Below are positions 51,906 through 60,692 of a stretch of DNA of 64,000 nucleotides, one piece after another. Below the pieces are notes generated by a model. That model was not told where the DNA came from. It saw only the letters and a program-made list of their open reading frames with translations, and made no database searches. The translations under genes were made by a program, and so were the position numbers. Source of the stretch: Longimicrobiales bacterium (lineage in GTDB: Bacteria; Gemmatimonadota; Gemmatimonadetes; Longimicrobiales; Gaopeijiaceae); contig JANQDZ010000016.1 in the NCBI GenBank assembly GCA_028278645.1, positions 62,001 to 126,000 of the forward strand, read 5' to 3'. Each line of letters starts with the position of its first letter. Positions within the stretch are counted from its first letter, which is position 1.

Positions 51906-54515
51906 ATGGGGAAGAGGGAATCGGGAAAAAAGAAGACAGCGGGTGACGCTACGCCGAAAAACACAGGTGGGGCGGGGGAGCAAAGGGAGGGAACGAGCTT
52001 CCCGAAGTGGCTTCCGCCGGTCCTCTATGGAGCCGTGACCCTCCTGCTGTTCCGGAAGTTCGTATTCTCCGGAGAGATGTTGGTGGGGCAGGACACCTTA
52101 TCTCTGGGCCTGGTGGCCAGGGACTTCTTCGCACAAGCCCTCAAAAGTGGGAGCTTCCCCCTTTGGAATCCGGTAATCCTGGGCGGTACGCCCTTCCTGG
52201 ATTCTTTGGCCGGAGGGGATTCCATCTACCCGACCTCCATCCTTTTGGTGCTCATGGAGCCGTTCAGGGCCTTGGGGTGGAAGCTGATTCTCCACGTCTT
52301 CGCGGCCGGCCTCTTCACATACGGATGGATTCGCTCCCTCGGGCGGTCTCGTGAGGCGGCTTTCCTGAGCGGGCTGGCCTATCTCCTTGCTCCCTTCATG
52401 GTAACCCTGGTTTTCCCGGGCCACGACGGAAAGCTCTTCGTCACCGCCCTCACGCCACTTCTCTTTTGGGCCACGGAGAGGGCCCTGGCGGTGGGACGGC
52501 TCCGGGCCTTCGGGGGGATGGCTCTGGTCATCGGGCTGATCCTCCTGACAACCCACTTTCAGTACGCCTATTTCCTTTTTGGTTCGGTGGGGACCTATGC
52601 CCTGGTTCGAGTGATCCTTCTTTGGAAGCTTGGGCTTCCCGTGAAGTTCTCGGCTGCCCGGTTTGGGACGTTCCTAGCGTTTTCAGTGGTGGGGGCCGGT
52701 GTGGCGGGGATCCAACTCCTCCCGGCGGTGGGTTATGTGACAGAGTACTCTCGTAGAACGGCTACGACGACCCAAGCTTCCGAGGAATACAGCGTCGCCT
52801 ACTCATCGTCCTGGTCCCTCCACCCGGAGGAGATCGTCTCCCTGGCCGTTCCCGAGTTCGTGGGGAATACGGCAGGAGATGCAGGTTGGGCCGCCGGGAC
52901 CTACTGGGGCAGGAACCCGCTCAAGTTCAACCATGAATATGCGGGGCTGGTAGTTCTCCTCCTGGCGGCCCTTTCCTTCTTTGGGGCGGCCAGTCGCGGC
53001 ATCCGCTGGACCTTTGTGGGGATCGGCGGGGTGGCTCTCCTTTTCGCCCTGGGCCTTCACACGCCCGTCTGGCGTTTGTTTTACGAGCTTTTCTACGGCA
53101 TCTCCCTCTTCCGCGCCCCTTCCAACGCTGCGTTCCTCTTCGGCTTCGGGGCCGTGACCCTCATGGCCTTCGGGGTGGACCGGGTCCTGGGGCTGGGGGA
53201 AAGCGGCCGCCAAGCCGACCGGGTCGGTGGGAGAGACGATCCGAAGGATCCCACCACGAAACAGGATCGAGGAATGATCTGGTTCCTTGGTGGTGCCGTG
53301 GTTGTCTTACTGGTCGGGGCGGCCCTGGCCTCTTCGGGCGTCCTGACATCCATGTGGACCTCGTCCCTTTACCCGGACATCACCTCAGGAAAGGCCCAGG
53401 CCCTGGCCCGGGCTCAGCCGTTTATCGGTCAGGGGTTCTTCATCGCCACTGTGCTCTCTACCGTGACGCTCCTGCTGGTGTTGGGCGCCCAAAAACGGAA
53501 GATCTCACCCCTCTTCTTCATGGTCGGCGTGGGATTGCTGGTGACAGTGGACATGGCCCGGGTGGACGACGCGTTCATTCAGACCGTGGCCTATCAGGAC
53601 TGGGAGAGGCTCGATCCAAATATCCAGTTTCTCCAGGATCAAAAGGAGACCCAAGAGCCGTTCAGGGTCCTGGCCATGGGAGGGAACAACGACGGGCAGG
53701 ATGTGAAGCCTGGCCTGTATGGGTTGGAACTGGCCGCCGGCCACCATCCCAACGACCTGGCCCGCTATCGGGAGCTCATCGGAATGGCGGGGAGTGAGCT
53801 CCCGCAGAACTTCTTTGATGTGGAAACCGGAGGCCTCAACCTCCCTCTCCTATCCACTCTGAACGTCCGGTATGTGATCTGGCCGGTACACCGATTTGGG
53901 GGGCTACCCCAGGGTGAGGTGGTCATGGCCACGACCCTGGGCAACAATCAGGTTTACGAGGCTGTGTATGAAATTCCTACACTGCCCAGGGCTCGATTGG
54001 TCCAGAACACTGTCACCCTAAGTGATTCTGAGGTAGTGCCTTACATGATGTCGGACCAGTACCGTCCTTCCGAAGAAGTAGTACTGACCGAACACCCCGC
54101 GGATCCTCTTCCCGGGGGGGTAGCGGAGGGCGGGGTCCGGTGGTTGGAGAAGGGGACGAACCTCATGCGCCTGGAAGTCCAGGCGGGGGCCCCGGCCCTC
54201 CTGGTTCTGGCGGAAAATTGGTACCCGGCCTGGAAAGCGAGGGTGAACGGGGAGGAGACTCCGGTCCTCAGGGCCAACCACTCCCTCAGGGCCGTTCCCG
54301 TGCCGGCCGGTGGGAGTGAAGTGGAGGTCTACTATGACGCCGGCGCTCTCGGAGGCCCGCTCCTGGTGAGCATTGTCTCTCTCCTTTTGGCCTGTGGCGC
54401 CTTGTTTTTTCGGCCGAATTGGGGAATCGGGCCGCCCGACGCCACCGGACGGCTGGAGAATGCCGGAAACTCGGGGGCCCGGGACGTGCCCGAAGCCGCG
54501 GAGGCGGCCCGGTGA
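51906..54515 (+). CDS. YfhO-like polytopic membrane protein
   Basis: An 869-residue inner-membrane protein with about 12 or more hydrophobic segments and a C-terminal extracytoplasmic domain, matching the bacterial YfhO family, which is implicated in glycosylating lipoteichoic acid or similar polymers in Gram-positives. The motif VGQDTLSLGLVARDFF in the first loop carries the acidic residue seen in GT-C-type enzymes; the tail has LVLAENWYPAWKARVNGEE, a YfhO hallmark. ATG 51906 is chosen over TTG 51897. It sits between a GT4 enzyme and a flippase-like protein, which suggests a role in glycan modification outside the membrane. Confidence 0.8.
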   Translation: MGKRESGKKKTAGDATPKNTGGAGEQREGTSFPKWLPPVLYGAVTLLLFRKFVFSGEMLVGQDTLSLGLVARDFFAQALKSGSFPLWNPVILGGTPFLDSLAGGDSIYPTSILLVLMEPFRALGWKLILHVFAAGLFTYGWIRSLGRSREAAFLSGLAYLLAPFMVTLVFPGHDGKLFVTALTPLLFWATERALAVGRLRAFGGMALVIGLILLTTHFQYAYFLFGSVGTYALVRVILLWKLGLPVKFSAARFGTFLAFSVVGAGVAGIQLLPAVGYVTEYSRRTATTTQASEEYSVAYSSSWSLHPEEIVSLAVPEFVGNTAGDAGWAAGTYWGRNPLKFNHEYAGLVVLLLAALSFFGAASRGIRWTFVGIGGVALLFALGLHTPVWRLFYELFYGISLFRAPSNAAFLFGFGAVTLMAFGVDRVLGLGESGRQADRVGGRDDPKDPTTKQDRGMIWFLGGAVVVLLVGAALASSGVLTSMWTSSLYPDITSGKAQALARAQPFIGQGFFIATVLSTVTLLLVLGAQKRKISPLFFMVGVGLLVTVDMARVDDAFIQTVAYQDWERLDPNIQFLQDQKETQEPFRVLAMGGNNDGQDVKPGLYGLELAAGHHPNDLARYRELIGMAGSELPQNFFDVETGGLNLPLLSTLNVRYVIWPVHRFGGLPQGEVVMATTLGNNQVYEAVYEIPTLPRARLVQNTVTLSDSEVVPYMMSDQYRPSEEVVLTEHPADPLPGGVAEGGVRWLEKGTNLMRLEVQAGAPALLVLAENWYPAWKARVNGEETPVLRANHSLRAVPVPAGGSEVEVYYDAGALGGPLLVSIVSLLLACGALFFRPNWGIGPPDATGRLENAGNSGARDVPEAAEAAR

Positions 54516-55537
54516 CCGGACCCGGAGGGGACGGAGCGGGGGTGGAAGGTCCTGAATCCGGATCCGAACGACTCGGAGAGCCGCCCAGGGCTACCTCAAA
54601 GGGGCTCCGGGGTGTAAATCTGGCCGTCCAGCTCGCCCTGACCGGCGTTGTAACCTGGTTCATTCTCAAATCCGTGGATTTCAGCCTCGAAGAGCTTCGG
54701 GGTTTTGACCTTTCCGGCCTCTCGATGGACTGGGTCCAGCTGGTAGCGTCCGGTTTTCTCCTCCTGGCCGCCTACCTTTTTTCCGCCAGCCTTTGGGGTT
54801 TGATGGTCAGGGAGATGAGCGGCCACGAAGTCGGTTTTTTCCCTTCTTTACGGGTGTTTTTCACCGCCAATCTGGGTCGGTATCTTCCCGGGAAGCTTTG
54901 GCAGATCGCCGGTCTGGCCTATTTGGCGAGGGGCCAGGGCGTGCCGGCCGGAACCGCCACCGGGGCTGCGCTCCTGGGGCAGGCTTTTTCCTTGGCCGGT
55001 GCAACCTTGGTGGGCGGAGGAGTCCTCCTAGGAATGGGGAGGGGGTTTGCCTTGGGCGGGGGGTGGGTCGCCCTGTTTTTATTGGTGATTCTAGTGGCGG
55101 CCACATCTCCCAGCTTGCTGAAACGGCTGGTCCCCCTCTGGTTTCGCCTGGCCCGCCAGGAGGTGCCCAGTTGGTTCCGGCCAGACCAGGCTTTTGGCCT
55201 GAGATGGATGGGATTGTATGCTTTTGCCTGGGCTCTTCAGGGAGTGGCCTTCTGGGTCCTGGCCCGCGGCCTCGGGCTCGATCTCACGCTCCTGGAGGGT
55301 TTCCCGGCCTATCCTGCGGCCTACGTTGCAGGCTACCTGGCCCTCTTCGCTCCGGCGGGGGCCGGGATCAGGGAGGGGCTTCTGGTGGTTCTTTTGGGGC
55401 CCATGCTGGGTGTCGGAGCCGGAGTGTTGGCCATCGCCGCCCGCATCTGGGCCACGGTGGTGGAACTGGTTCCTGCGGTGGTGTTGGCCGGGGGATACCT
55501 GAGGTCATCTGAGAAGGGAGGACAGGAGGTTGGCTGA
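54512..55537 (+). CDS. Lysylphosphatidylglycerol synthase TM-region / AglD-like membrane protein
   Basis: A 341-residue polytopic inner-membrane protein with eight or so hydrophobic segments of the UPF0104/LPG_synthase_TM family. LGRYLPGKLWQIAGLAYLARG and LALFAPAGAGIREGLLVVLLGP are its signatures. Members are flippase-like or flank glycosyltransferases; this one has no cytosolic lysyl-transfer domain. The GTG overlaps the stop of the YfhO gene by 4 bp. The first 30 residues are polar and variable. Confidence 0.8.
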   Translation: MTGPGGDGAGVEGPESGSERLGEPPRATSKGLRGVNLAVQLALTGVVTWFILKSVDFSLEELRGFDLSGLSMDWVQLVASGFLLLAAYLFSASLWGLMVREMSGHEVGFFPSLRVFFTANLGRYLPGKLWQIAGLAYLARGQGVPAGTATGAALLGQAFSLAGATLVGGGVLLGMGRGFALGGGWVALFLLVILVAATSPSLLKRLVPLWFRLARQEVPSWFRPDQAFGLRWMGLYAFAWALQGVAFWVLARGLGLDLTLLEGFPAYPAAYVAGYLALFAPAGAGIREGLLVVLLGPMLGVGAGVLAIAARIWATVVELVPAVVLAGGYLRSSEKGGQEVG

Positions 55538-56255
55538 AGGACGGGTGCTCGTGGTCATTCCGACCTACGATGAGCGGGAAAACCTGCCGCGGGTGATCCC
55601 CCTCGTCCTGGAATCCCACCCTTCTGTGGACATCCTGGTGGTGGACGACAACTCGCCGGACGGCACCGGACTACTGGCAGCCGGCTTCGCCCGGGACAAC
55701 CCCAGGGTCCATGCGTTGCACCGGGAAGGGAAGGGGGGCCTGGGGGGCGCCTATATCGCCGGCTTCGAATGGGGCCTCGAGAGGGACTACGGCCTTTTTT
55801 TCGAGATGGATGCCGATCTTTCCCACCCGCCGGACATGATCCCGGCCATGATCGAGCTGTCGCAAAAGCACCCCGTGGTCGTGGGTTCCCGATATGTGGG
55901 GCGGCGGGTGAACGTGGTGAATTGGCCCCTTCTCCGCCTGATCATCAGCGTTTTTGGGAGTATTTATGCCCGAATCGTAACCCGCGTTCCCGTCATGGAC
56001 GCCACCGGGGGCTTCAATTGTTGGCGCCGAGAGGTCCTGGAAGCCGTCGCCTTGGACCGGGTCGAGAGCAACGGTTACGCCTTCCAAATCGAGTTGAAGC
56101 TTCGGGCCTGGAGAAAGGGGTTCCCACTGGTAGAAGTGCCCATTGTCTTCACCGAACGGGAGACGGGCTCGTCCAAAATGTCCAAGAAAATTGTGGTGGA
56201 GGCGGTGTGGAAGGTCTGGAAACTGAGGCTCCTGGACCTTATTGGCCGTCTTTGA
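55530..56255 (+). CDS. Polyprenol monophosphomannose synthase (DPM1-like)
   Basis: A 241-residue GT2 enzyme that transfers mannose or another hexose from a nucleotide sugar to polyprenyl phosphate. VVIPTYDERENLPRVIPL, VVDDNSPDGTG, MDADLSHPPDMIP and RETGSSKMSKKIVVEA match bacterial Ppm/DPM1 proteins closely; the protein lacks the membrane tail found in some members. The TTG at 55530 has AAGGGAGG about 8 nt upstream; GTG 55545 is an alternative. The lipid-linked sugar could feed the neighbouring YfhO-like protein. Confidence 0.88.
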   Translation: MAEGRVLVVIPTYDERENLPRVIPLVLESHPSVDILVVDDNSPDGTGLLAAGFARDNPRVHALHREGKGGLGGAYIAGFEWGLERDYGLFFEMDADLSHPPDMIPAMIELSQKHPVVVGSRYVGRRVNVVNWPLLRLIISVFGSIYARIVTRVPVMDATGGFNCWRREVLEAVALDRVESNGYAFQIELKLRAWRKGFPLVEVPIVFTERETGSSKMSKKIVVEAVWKVWKLRLLDLIGRL

Positions 56256-56268
56256 GAACCCAACCCCC

Positions 56269-56976
56269 ATGCCCCTGACCTTCCTCCTCTATCGCTGCCC
56301 CAGGTGTGGGTATGATCCCCTCCAGGGCCATAAGGACGAGGCCACATGCCCCTCTTGCGGATTAGCTTTTGCCCGGGGTGGGGAAGGGGGATTGATCTCC
56401 GTTACCGACCCGTCGGGGAAGGCAGAGGAAGTCCCGGGCCACCTTTTGGCGGCCGCCGTTCAGGCATGGACGGAAGAACGTTTGGCCCAGGGCCCATCTG
56501 CCACCGGGATCATCCACTCGGCGTCGGTGATCGTGCGACAGTCCGGTGAAGAAGCCCCGGTCCACTGGGGCGGGCGGCTCCTGGGTTTTGCCGAGGCCAT
56601 GGGGGCGGAGGTGGAAGGTGCTCTCTCCCTCTCTTTTGACGCTCTGAGCTTTGAACCGGATTCCGCGTCGAAGTCAGGCCCGAAGTCAGGCCCGAAGTCC
56701 GGCCCGGAGTCCGGCCCGAAGTCCGGCCACGGAGACCGATCCCACGCAGGGCCGGAAGGCCAAAAACGCTGGCCGCTCTTGGAGATTCGGGCCGTTCAAA
56801 CCAGCTCCAGCACCCTCCAGTTTTCGCCGGCCTCCGGGGGCTTGGTGGAGTTCAGGTTCCCCAACGATTCACCATTCCGGTGGGAAAACCTTCTTCGAGG
56901 CGCCCTGAAAAGGGTATACCACGAGGCCGGAATTGGAACGATCGTGGAGTTCCAACCTCGGATCGTAGCAGAATGA
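56269..56976 (+). CDS. Unknown zinc-ribbon protein with SGPK repeats
   Basis: I do not recognise the family. The 235-residue protein opens with a Cys4 zinc ribbon (CPRCGYD and CPSCGLAF). A middle domain of about 100 residues follows, then a KSGP repeat tract (residues about 135-154) and a C-terminal beta-rich segment (QFSPASGGLVEFRFPNDSPF). There is no signal peptide or membrane segment. Its start lies 13 bp after the DPM1-like gene and has no obvious ribosome site; its stop overlaps plsC. It may be a co-factor of the lipid/glycan enzymes, but this is inference. Confidence 0.68.
   Translation: MPLTFLLYRCPRCGYDPLQGHKDEATCPSCGLAFARGGEGGLISVTDPSGKAEEVPGHLLAAAVQAWTEERLAQGPSATGIIHSASVIVRQSGEEAPVHWGGRLLGFAEAMGAEVEGALSLSFDALSFEPDSASKSGPKSGPKSGPESGPKSGHGDRSHAGPEGQKRWPLLEIRAVQTSSSTLQFSPASGGLVEFRFPNDSPFRWENLLRGALKRVYHEAGIGTIVEFQPRIVAE
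56671..56730 (+). repeat. 12-bp tandem repeat (five units)
   Basis: Five units of AAGTCAGGCCCG and variants, in frame, coding for KSGP four times and once ending KSGH. It is a coding minisatellite that could expand or contract without frameshift. Confidence 0.85.
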
Positions 56977-57647
56977 GCTGGTACAGGGCTTTTCAGCTCC
57001 TCCTGACGCCTTTCGTCCACGCCGCGGCCCGGTTGGAGGTGGTGGGGAGAGAGAATATCCCGACCGCTGGCCCCTTCATTCTTGTGGCGAACCATCAGAG
57101 CTACCTGGATCCTATCATCGTTCAGGTCCTCTGTCCCCGGCCACTCCACACTTTGGCAAAAAGCACCCAGTTCACGGGGAAGGTCATGAGCTGGGTAATG
57201 CCTCGCGTAAATGCTATCCCCACAAGGCGTTACCGCATCGAGCCTCAAGCGGTACGTGTGGTTTTGCGAAGGCTGGCTACCGGGGAAGCCGTGGGCGTCT
57301 ATCCAGAGGGAGAACGGTCCTGGGACGCCGAATTACAGCCTTTCAGGCGGGGGACCATCCGCCTCCTCCTGAAGGCCGGCGTTCCGGTGGTGCCCTGCGG
57401 CCTGGCTGGTGCCTACGACGTTTGGCCTCGGTGGAGCAAGAAGCTCCGGCGGGGAAGGATCAGGGTGGAGTTCGGAAAACCCCTCCAATGGCCGGCCATG
57501 CACGACCGGGCCGAGAGAAACGCCTTCCTGCCTGAAGCCACGAAGCAGTTGAAGGAAACCCTGGACTCCCTCAGCTCCTGGACGGTCCTCGATCTCCCGG
57601 GGCCGGATTTGGCCACAGAACTCCCGGCCTGGATTGAGTCTGACTGA
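56973..57647 (+). CDS. plsC: 1-acyl-sn-glycerol-3-phosphate acyltransferase
   Basis: Acylates lysophosphatidic acid to phosphatidic acid at the inner membrane. The 224-residue protein has the H-x4-D catalytic motif in VANHQSYLDP (about residue 41), the substrate motif VYPEGERSWD and VVPCGLAGAYDVWP. The ATG overlaps the upstream stop (ATGA); the longer open frame to 56880 lies in the zinc-ribbon gene. A short PlsC-like acyltransferase for another acceptor is the alternative. Confidence 0.88.
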   Translation: MSWYRAFQLLLTPFVHAAARLEVVGRENIPTAGPFILVANHQSYLDPIIVQVLCPRPLHTLAKSTQFTGKVMSWVMPRVNAIPTRRYRIEPQAVRVVLRRLATGEAVGVYPEGERSWDAELQPFRRGTIRLLLKAGVPVVPCGLAGAYDVWPRWSKKLRRGRIRVEFGKPLQWPAMHDRAERNAFLPEATKQLKETLDSLSSWTVLDLPGPDLATELPAWIESD

Positions 57648-57758
57648 TGGCGACTCCTCACCACGACCGCTCATTCCTCTAGAACGGCCGCCTGACGCTC
57701 GACGCTGGAAAATCCACCCTGAAGGCCCCAGGGAAGGACAGGCTCCTTTCTAACTTGA

Positions 57759-57774
57759 CATAATATGTATTATG
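57759..57774. promoter_or_regulatory. AT-rich dyad in the intergenic gap 57648-57875
   Basis: CATAATATGTATTATG has perfect 7-nt arms around TG. It may be an operator or an overlapping promoter (CATAAT as a -10). An ATG at 57772 opens a 35-codon frame ending at a TAG within the gap, in frame with no known gene; I do not call it. The remaining 228-bp gap between convergent genes shows nothing else. Confidence 0.3.
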
Positions 57775-57875
57775 CGACGTTTTGGTATTCAGGAGAGGAC
57801 TGGGAAAGTGCAGAAACTAGATGGATTCAGGGGTTCTTGGGGCGCCCTACCCCCTGTTAACACCCGGATTGGGGA

Positions 57876-58574
57876 TTAGGGCCGGATCGACACCTCGGCC
57901 AGGCGCATCATCCAGAAGCCACGCTGGGGGTCGTTCTCTTCCATGGAGTCGATGACTTCCTGGTAGAGCTCGGCTGCCCCGGCCCGATCCCCGGCGTCGG
58001 CCCTGATGCGGGCGGCCCCAGCCAAGGCCTCTCGAATCTGGAAGTTCAACTCGGAGGTGTTTCCGATGCGGAGGAACATGGCCTCGGCTTCGTCGATCCG
58101 CCCTCCTTCTTCGTAAGCGGCTGCCATCAAGAAGGCGGCTTGGACTCCGATGGGTTGGGAATTCATCTCACGGACAGCCGGGGCCAGGACGTCCACCGCT
58201 TCCTCGTAGGCTCCGTCCTCCAGGAGTGCTTGGCCCAGTACCAGCCGGGCCTCCAAGGCGTACACCGTGCCGTCGAATTGCTCCAGGTATTGATAGAGAT
58301 CGACCTTTGCTGTCTCCCGGTCTCCAAAAGCAAAATTCGACTGAACCGCTTCGAGCCGCGTCACCGCCTGCTCTTCCCAGCCGCTCCTGTAGTTCCGGTA
58401 GTAGATCCCTCCTGCCACCAGCACCACCATCACTATCCCGATCAGGACCAACATCTGGCTGTTGTCTTTTGCCCACTGAACCACCTCGAGGGTTTTTTCG
58501 ACGAAGACGTCTTCGGCTTCTTTTTTGCCCTCAGTGGTCGGGCGGCGAGAGGAAGGCTTTTTGCTCGGGTTCAT
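57876..58574 (-). CDS. TPR-like, membrane-anchored periplasmic protein
   Basis: A 232-residue protein with a cytosolic N terminus, a single transmembrane segment (MLVLIGIVMVVLVAGGIYY, about residues 40-58) and a helical-repeat domain of TPR type, resembling YfgM: LEARLVLGQALLEDGAYEEAV, then AAFLMAAAYEEGGRIDEAEAM, and AGAARIRADAGDRAGAAELY. YfgM-like proteins interact with the Sec translocon and periplasmic chaperones; that role is a family-based inference. It has no strong ribosome site and lies about 100 bp from the Crp/Fnr stop. Confidence 0.78.
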   Translation of the reverse strand: MNPSKKPSSRRPTTEGKKEAEDVFVEKTLEVVQWAKDNSQMLVLIGIVMVVLVAGGIYYRNYRSGWEEQAVTRLEAVQSNFAFGDRETAKVDLYQYLEQFDGTVYALEARLVLGQALLEDGAYEEAVDVLAPAVREMNSQPIGVQAAFLMAAAYEEGGRIDEAEAMFLRIGNTSELNFQIREALAGAARIRADAGDRAGAAELYQEVIDSMEENDPQRGFWMMRLAEVSIRP

Positions 58575-58674
58575 TCTATGCTCGTTAGACCAATCGTGAG
58601 ACTCGGAAAATGTTTGAAAAAGCTAGCCTTACGCGGATTTCGGGTCAACGGAGGACCGCCGGCTTCGGGGTTCG

Positions 58675-59328
58675 CTATGAGCGTTCCAGCCCCTTCGGCT
58701 TTTTGATGAGAAGCTGCCCGTGAGTTTGCTGAATTACCCCGTCGTAGATCCAGTCGTTCAAAAGGGTCGTGACGGTGGACCTATGGCACCCTGAGAGGTC
58801 AGCTAAGACCTTATGGGTCAATCGGATAGGGATCTTTGTCCCTTTTTTCTCCTCTGGTCTTCCAAGGCGCCTGGAAAGGTGCAGTATGAGTGCTCCCAAG
58901 CTGGCCGCGGCGCTTCCCTGCCGGCGCGGACCAGCCATGGCTCTGGCCAATGACAACTCTTCCTCTTTCGCCAAAATGAAAGCCCCATAGGTCTTCGACG
59001 CGGTTCGCAGTGCCCGGTTCACGCCCCGCCCGTCCAAGGTGATGAGCCGAGTCGGTTCTCCGGAACGGGCTTCCAGGGTTCGGTTGGTTCCAGGGAACAA
59101 CCCTTCCTCTCCCAGGATCTCCCACGGCCCTACCACCGCCACGACCCTCTCTTCAGGGGTGCCCGGCTCGCTGAAGAGCTGCATGTGCCCTTCCCGGACC
59201 AGGAAAAGGAGATTCCCTCCGTCCCCGGGAGAATAGAGGACTTCGCCCCTCTTGAGCTCGAGGACGTCACCTTTTTTCACGACCCGATTGAGCTTCCGAT
59301 CCCTCCGGGGGACAACTCTCAGAGGCAT
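58675..59328 (-). CDS. Crp/Fnr family transcriptional regulator
   Basis: A 217-residue regulator. The N-terminal cyclic-nucleotide-binding beta-barrel is visible (LELKRGEVLYSPGDGGNLLFL to GPWEILGEEGLFPGTN) and the C-terminal winged helix has IRLTHKVLADLSGCHRSTVT as the recognition segment. Only one Cys is present, so an FNR-type iron-sulphur cluster is excluded. A strong AGAGGAGG site precedes the ATG, and the start is 12 bp after the MFS stop, so the two form an operon. The effector is unknown. Confidence 0.88.
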   Translation of the reverse strand: MPLRVVPRRDRKLNRVVKKGDVLELKRGEVLYSPGDGGNLLFLVREGHMQLFSEPGTPEERVVAVVGPWEILGEEGLFPGTNRTLEARSGEPTRLITLDGRGVNRALRTASKTYGAFILAKEEELSLARAMAGPRRQGSAAASLGALILHLSRRLGRPEEKKGTKIPIRLTHKVLADLSGCHRSTVTTLLNDWIYDGVIQQTHGQLLIKKPKGLERS

Positions 59329-59340
59329 TGTGTACCTCCT

Positions 59341-60651
59341 CTACCCCCTATCGACGTCCTTGAGGGGTCGTTGGAGAGCCAAAATGGTGCCGATCAGGAG
59401 AGCCGGCATGGAGACCATAGCTGCCTCTTTAGGCCCGATCCAGTCCCCCAGGGCTCCGGTAACCAGAACGCCCAAGGATCCTACCCCCCAAGCAAGGCCC
59501 ATCACAATTCCGGATCCGATGGCCGCGCTCTCGGGAAGGAGCTCCTGAGCTTTCACCACAATGGACGGCATCATGGCCATGCCGAAGAACCCCGCGACGG
59601 CGGCCATGAGGAATGCTTGGAAGGTCCCTGGAGAAAGAGAGACGGAGAAATAATGGGCTGGAAAAGCCAGGAACGTAAGCCATGCCAAGAGCTTCCGGCG
59701 ATCGACTCGATCGGCCAGGTATCCGCCGGCCAGGGTACCGAAGGCCTGGGTCCCAAGGTACAGGCTCAGGGCCCAGGCGCCCACCGTCTCGGGTTGCCCG
59801 GCCTCATCGGCGATGATGGGGCCCATGGTGAGGAAAACCCTCTGGGCGAAGGCCCCCACCACGCTGATCCCGAAGAGAAGCCCCAGCGGACCCCTGAGCT
59901 CCCGAAGGACCTTGGCCGGAGACGGCGGCAGCCGGGTTCCGGCGTGGTCTCCGTGTGAGGGAAAAACGGGAAACAGGAGTAGGGCTAACAGAATCCCTGG
60001 GATCATGGCCACCCATAGCCCCTCCAGGCCGACCCAACCAACCAGGCCCACCGCGATCAGTGGACCCAGAGCCCAGCCCAAGCTTCCGCCCAGGGAAAAG
60101 ATGGACATCCGGAACCCACTCCCCTTCCCCTCCGACACTTGGGCGGCCATTGACGCTCCAGGTGGATGGAAAACCGCGCTTCCCAGCCCCCCCACGAGGA
60201 GGAAAAATACGAGTATCCAGAAGGAGGAAGTGGCGCCGATGAGAGACAAAAACACGGCGGAAAGGACGGGCCCCAGGACTACGAAGATTCTTCGCCCCCA
60301 ACGGTCCGAGAGGTATCCCATGAGTGGCTGAAGAAGCGAGGCCCCCAGGGAGAGGGTCATGGCCAATGTGGCCGCGAGGGCGATGGACAGCCCCAGCTTG
60401 TCCATGATCCTCGGCAGGAGGGGTGGAAGGAAAGCCGCATAGGCGTCATTCACGCCGTGGGCAACGGCCACCATGCCGGCGACAAAAACCGCACTCCTGA
60501 CGGGTTTTGGTCGTTCGGGAGGGGATTCTATTCTATCTGAAGGGCCCAAAACGGTCGAATCGGAGAGGAAAAAGGTCCACGGGCGAAGAAGAAAGCTGAC
60601 GGAATCAACGGCCGCCGCAAGGCCCTGGCGGAAACCCTCGACGCGCCCCAT
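59341..60651 (-). CDS. MFS transporter, fosmidomycin-resistance (Fsr) type
   Basis: A 436-residue major facilitator protein with about 12 hydrophobic segments. The first helix has VAVAHGVNDAYAAFLPPLLP, a hallmark of the Fsr branch, followed by the signature SDRWGRR and, in the second half, LADRVDRRKLL. The first 50 residues are poorly conserved and have a weak ribosome site; the true start may lie downstream, which would also widen the 8-bp gap to the divergent DUF423 gene. It is co-transcribed with the Crp/Fnr regulator, which may respond to its substrate. Confidence 0.85.
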   Translation of the reverse strand: MGRVEGFRQGLAAAVDSVSFLLRPWTFFLSDSTVLGPSDRIESPPERPKPVRSAVFVAGMVAVAHGVNDAYAAFLPPLLPRIMDKLGLSIALAATLAMTLSLGASLLQPLMGYLSDRWGRRIFVVLGPVLSAVFLSLIGATSSFWILVFFLLVGGLGSAVFHPPGASMAAQVSEGKGSGFRMSIFSLGGSLGWALGPLIAVGLVGWVGLEGLWVAMIPGILLALLLFPVFPSHGDHAGTRLPPSPAKVLRELRGPLGLLFGISVVGAFAQRVFLTMGPIIADEAGQPETVGAWALSLYLGTQAFGTLAGGYLADRVDRRKLLAWLTFLAFPAHYFSVSLSPGTFQAFLMAAVAGFFGMAMMPSIVVKAQELLPESAAIGSGIVMGLAWGVGSLGVLVTGALGDWIGPKEAAMVSMPALLIGTILALQRPLKDVDRG

Positions 60652-60692
60652 CCTGACAGATGGTGGATCGAATTACGATAGAACTTGATACC

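Noticed and set aside
58675-59328. FNR-type oxygen sensor
   Set aside because: Only one cysteine is present, in the DNA-binding helix, so no iron-sulphur cluster can form.
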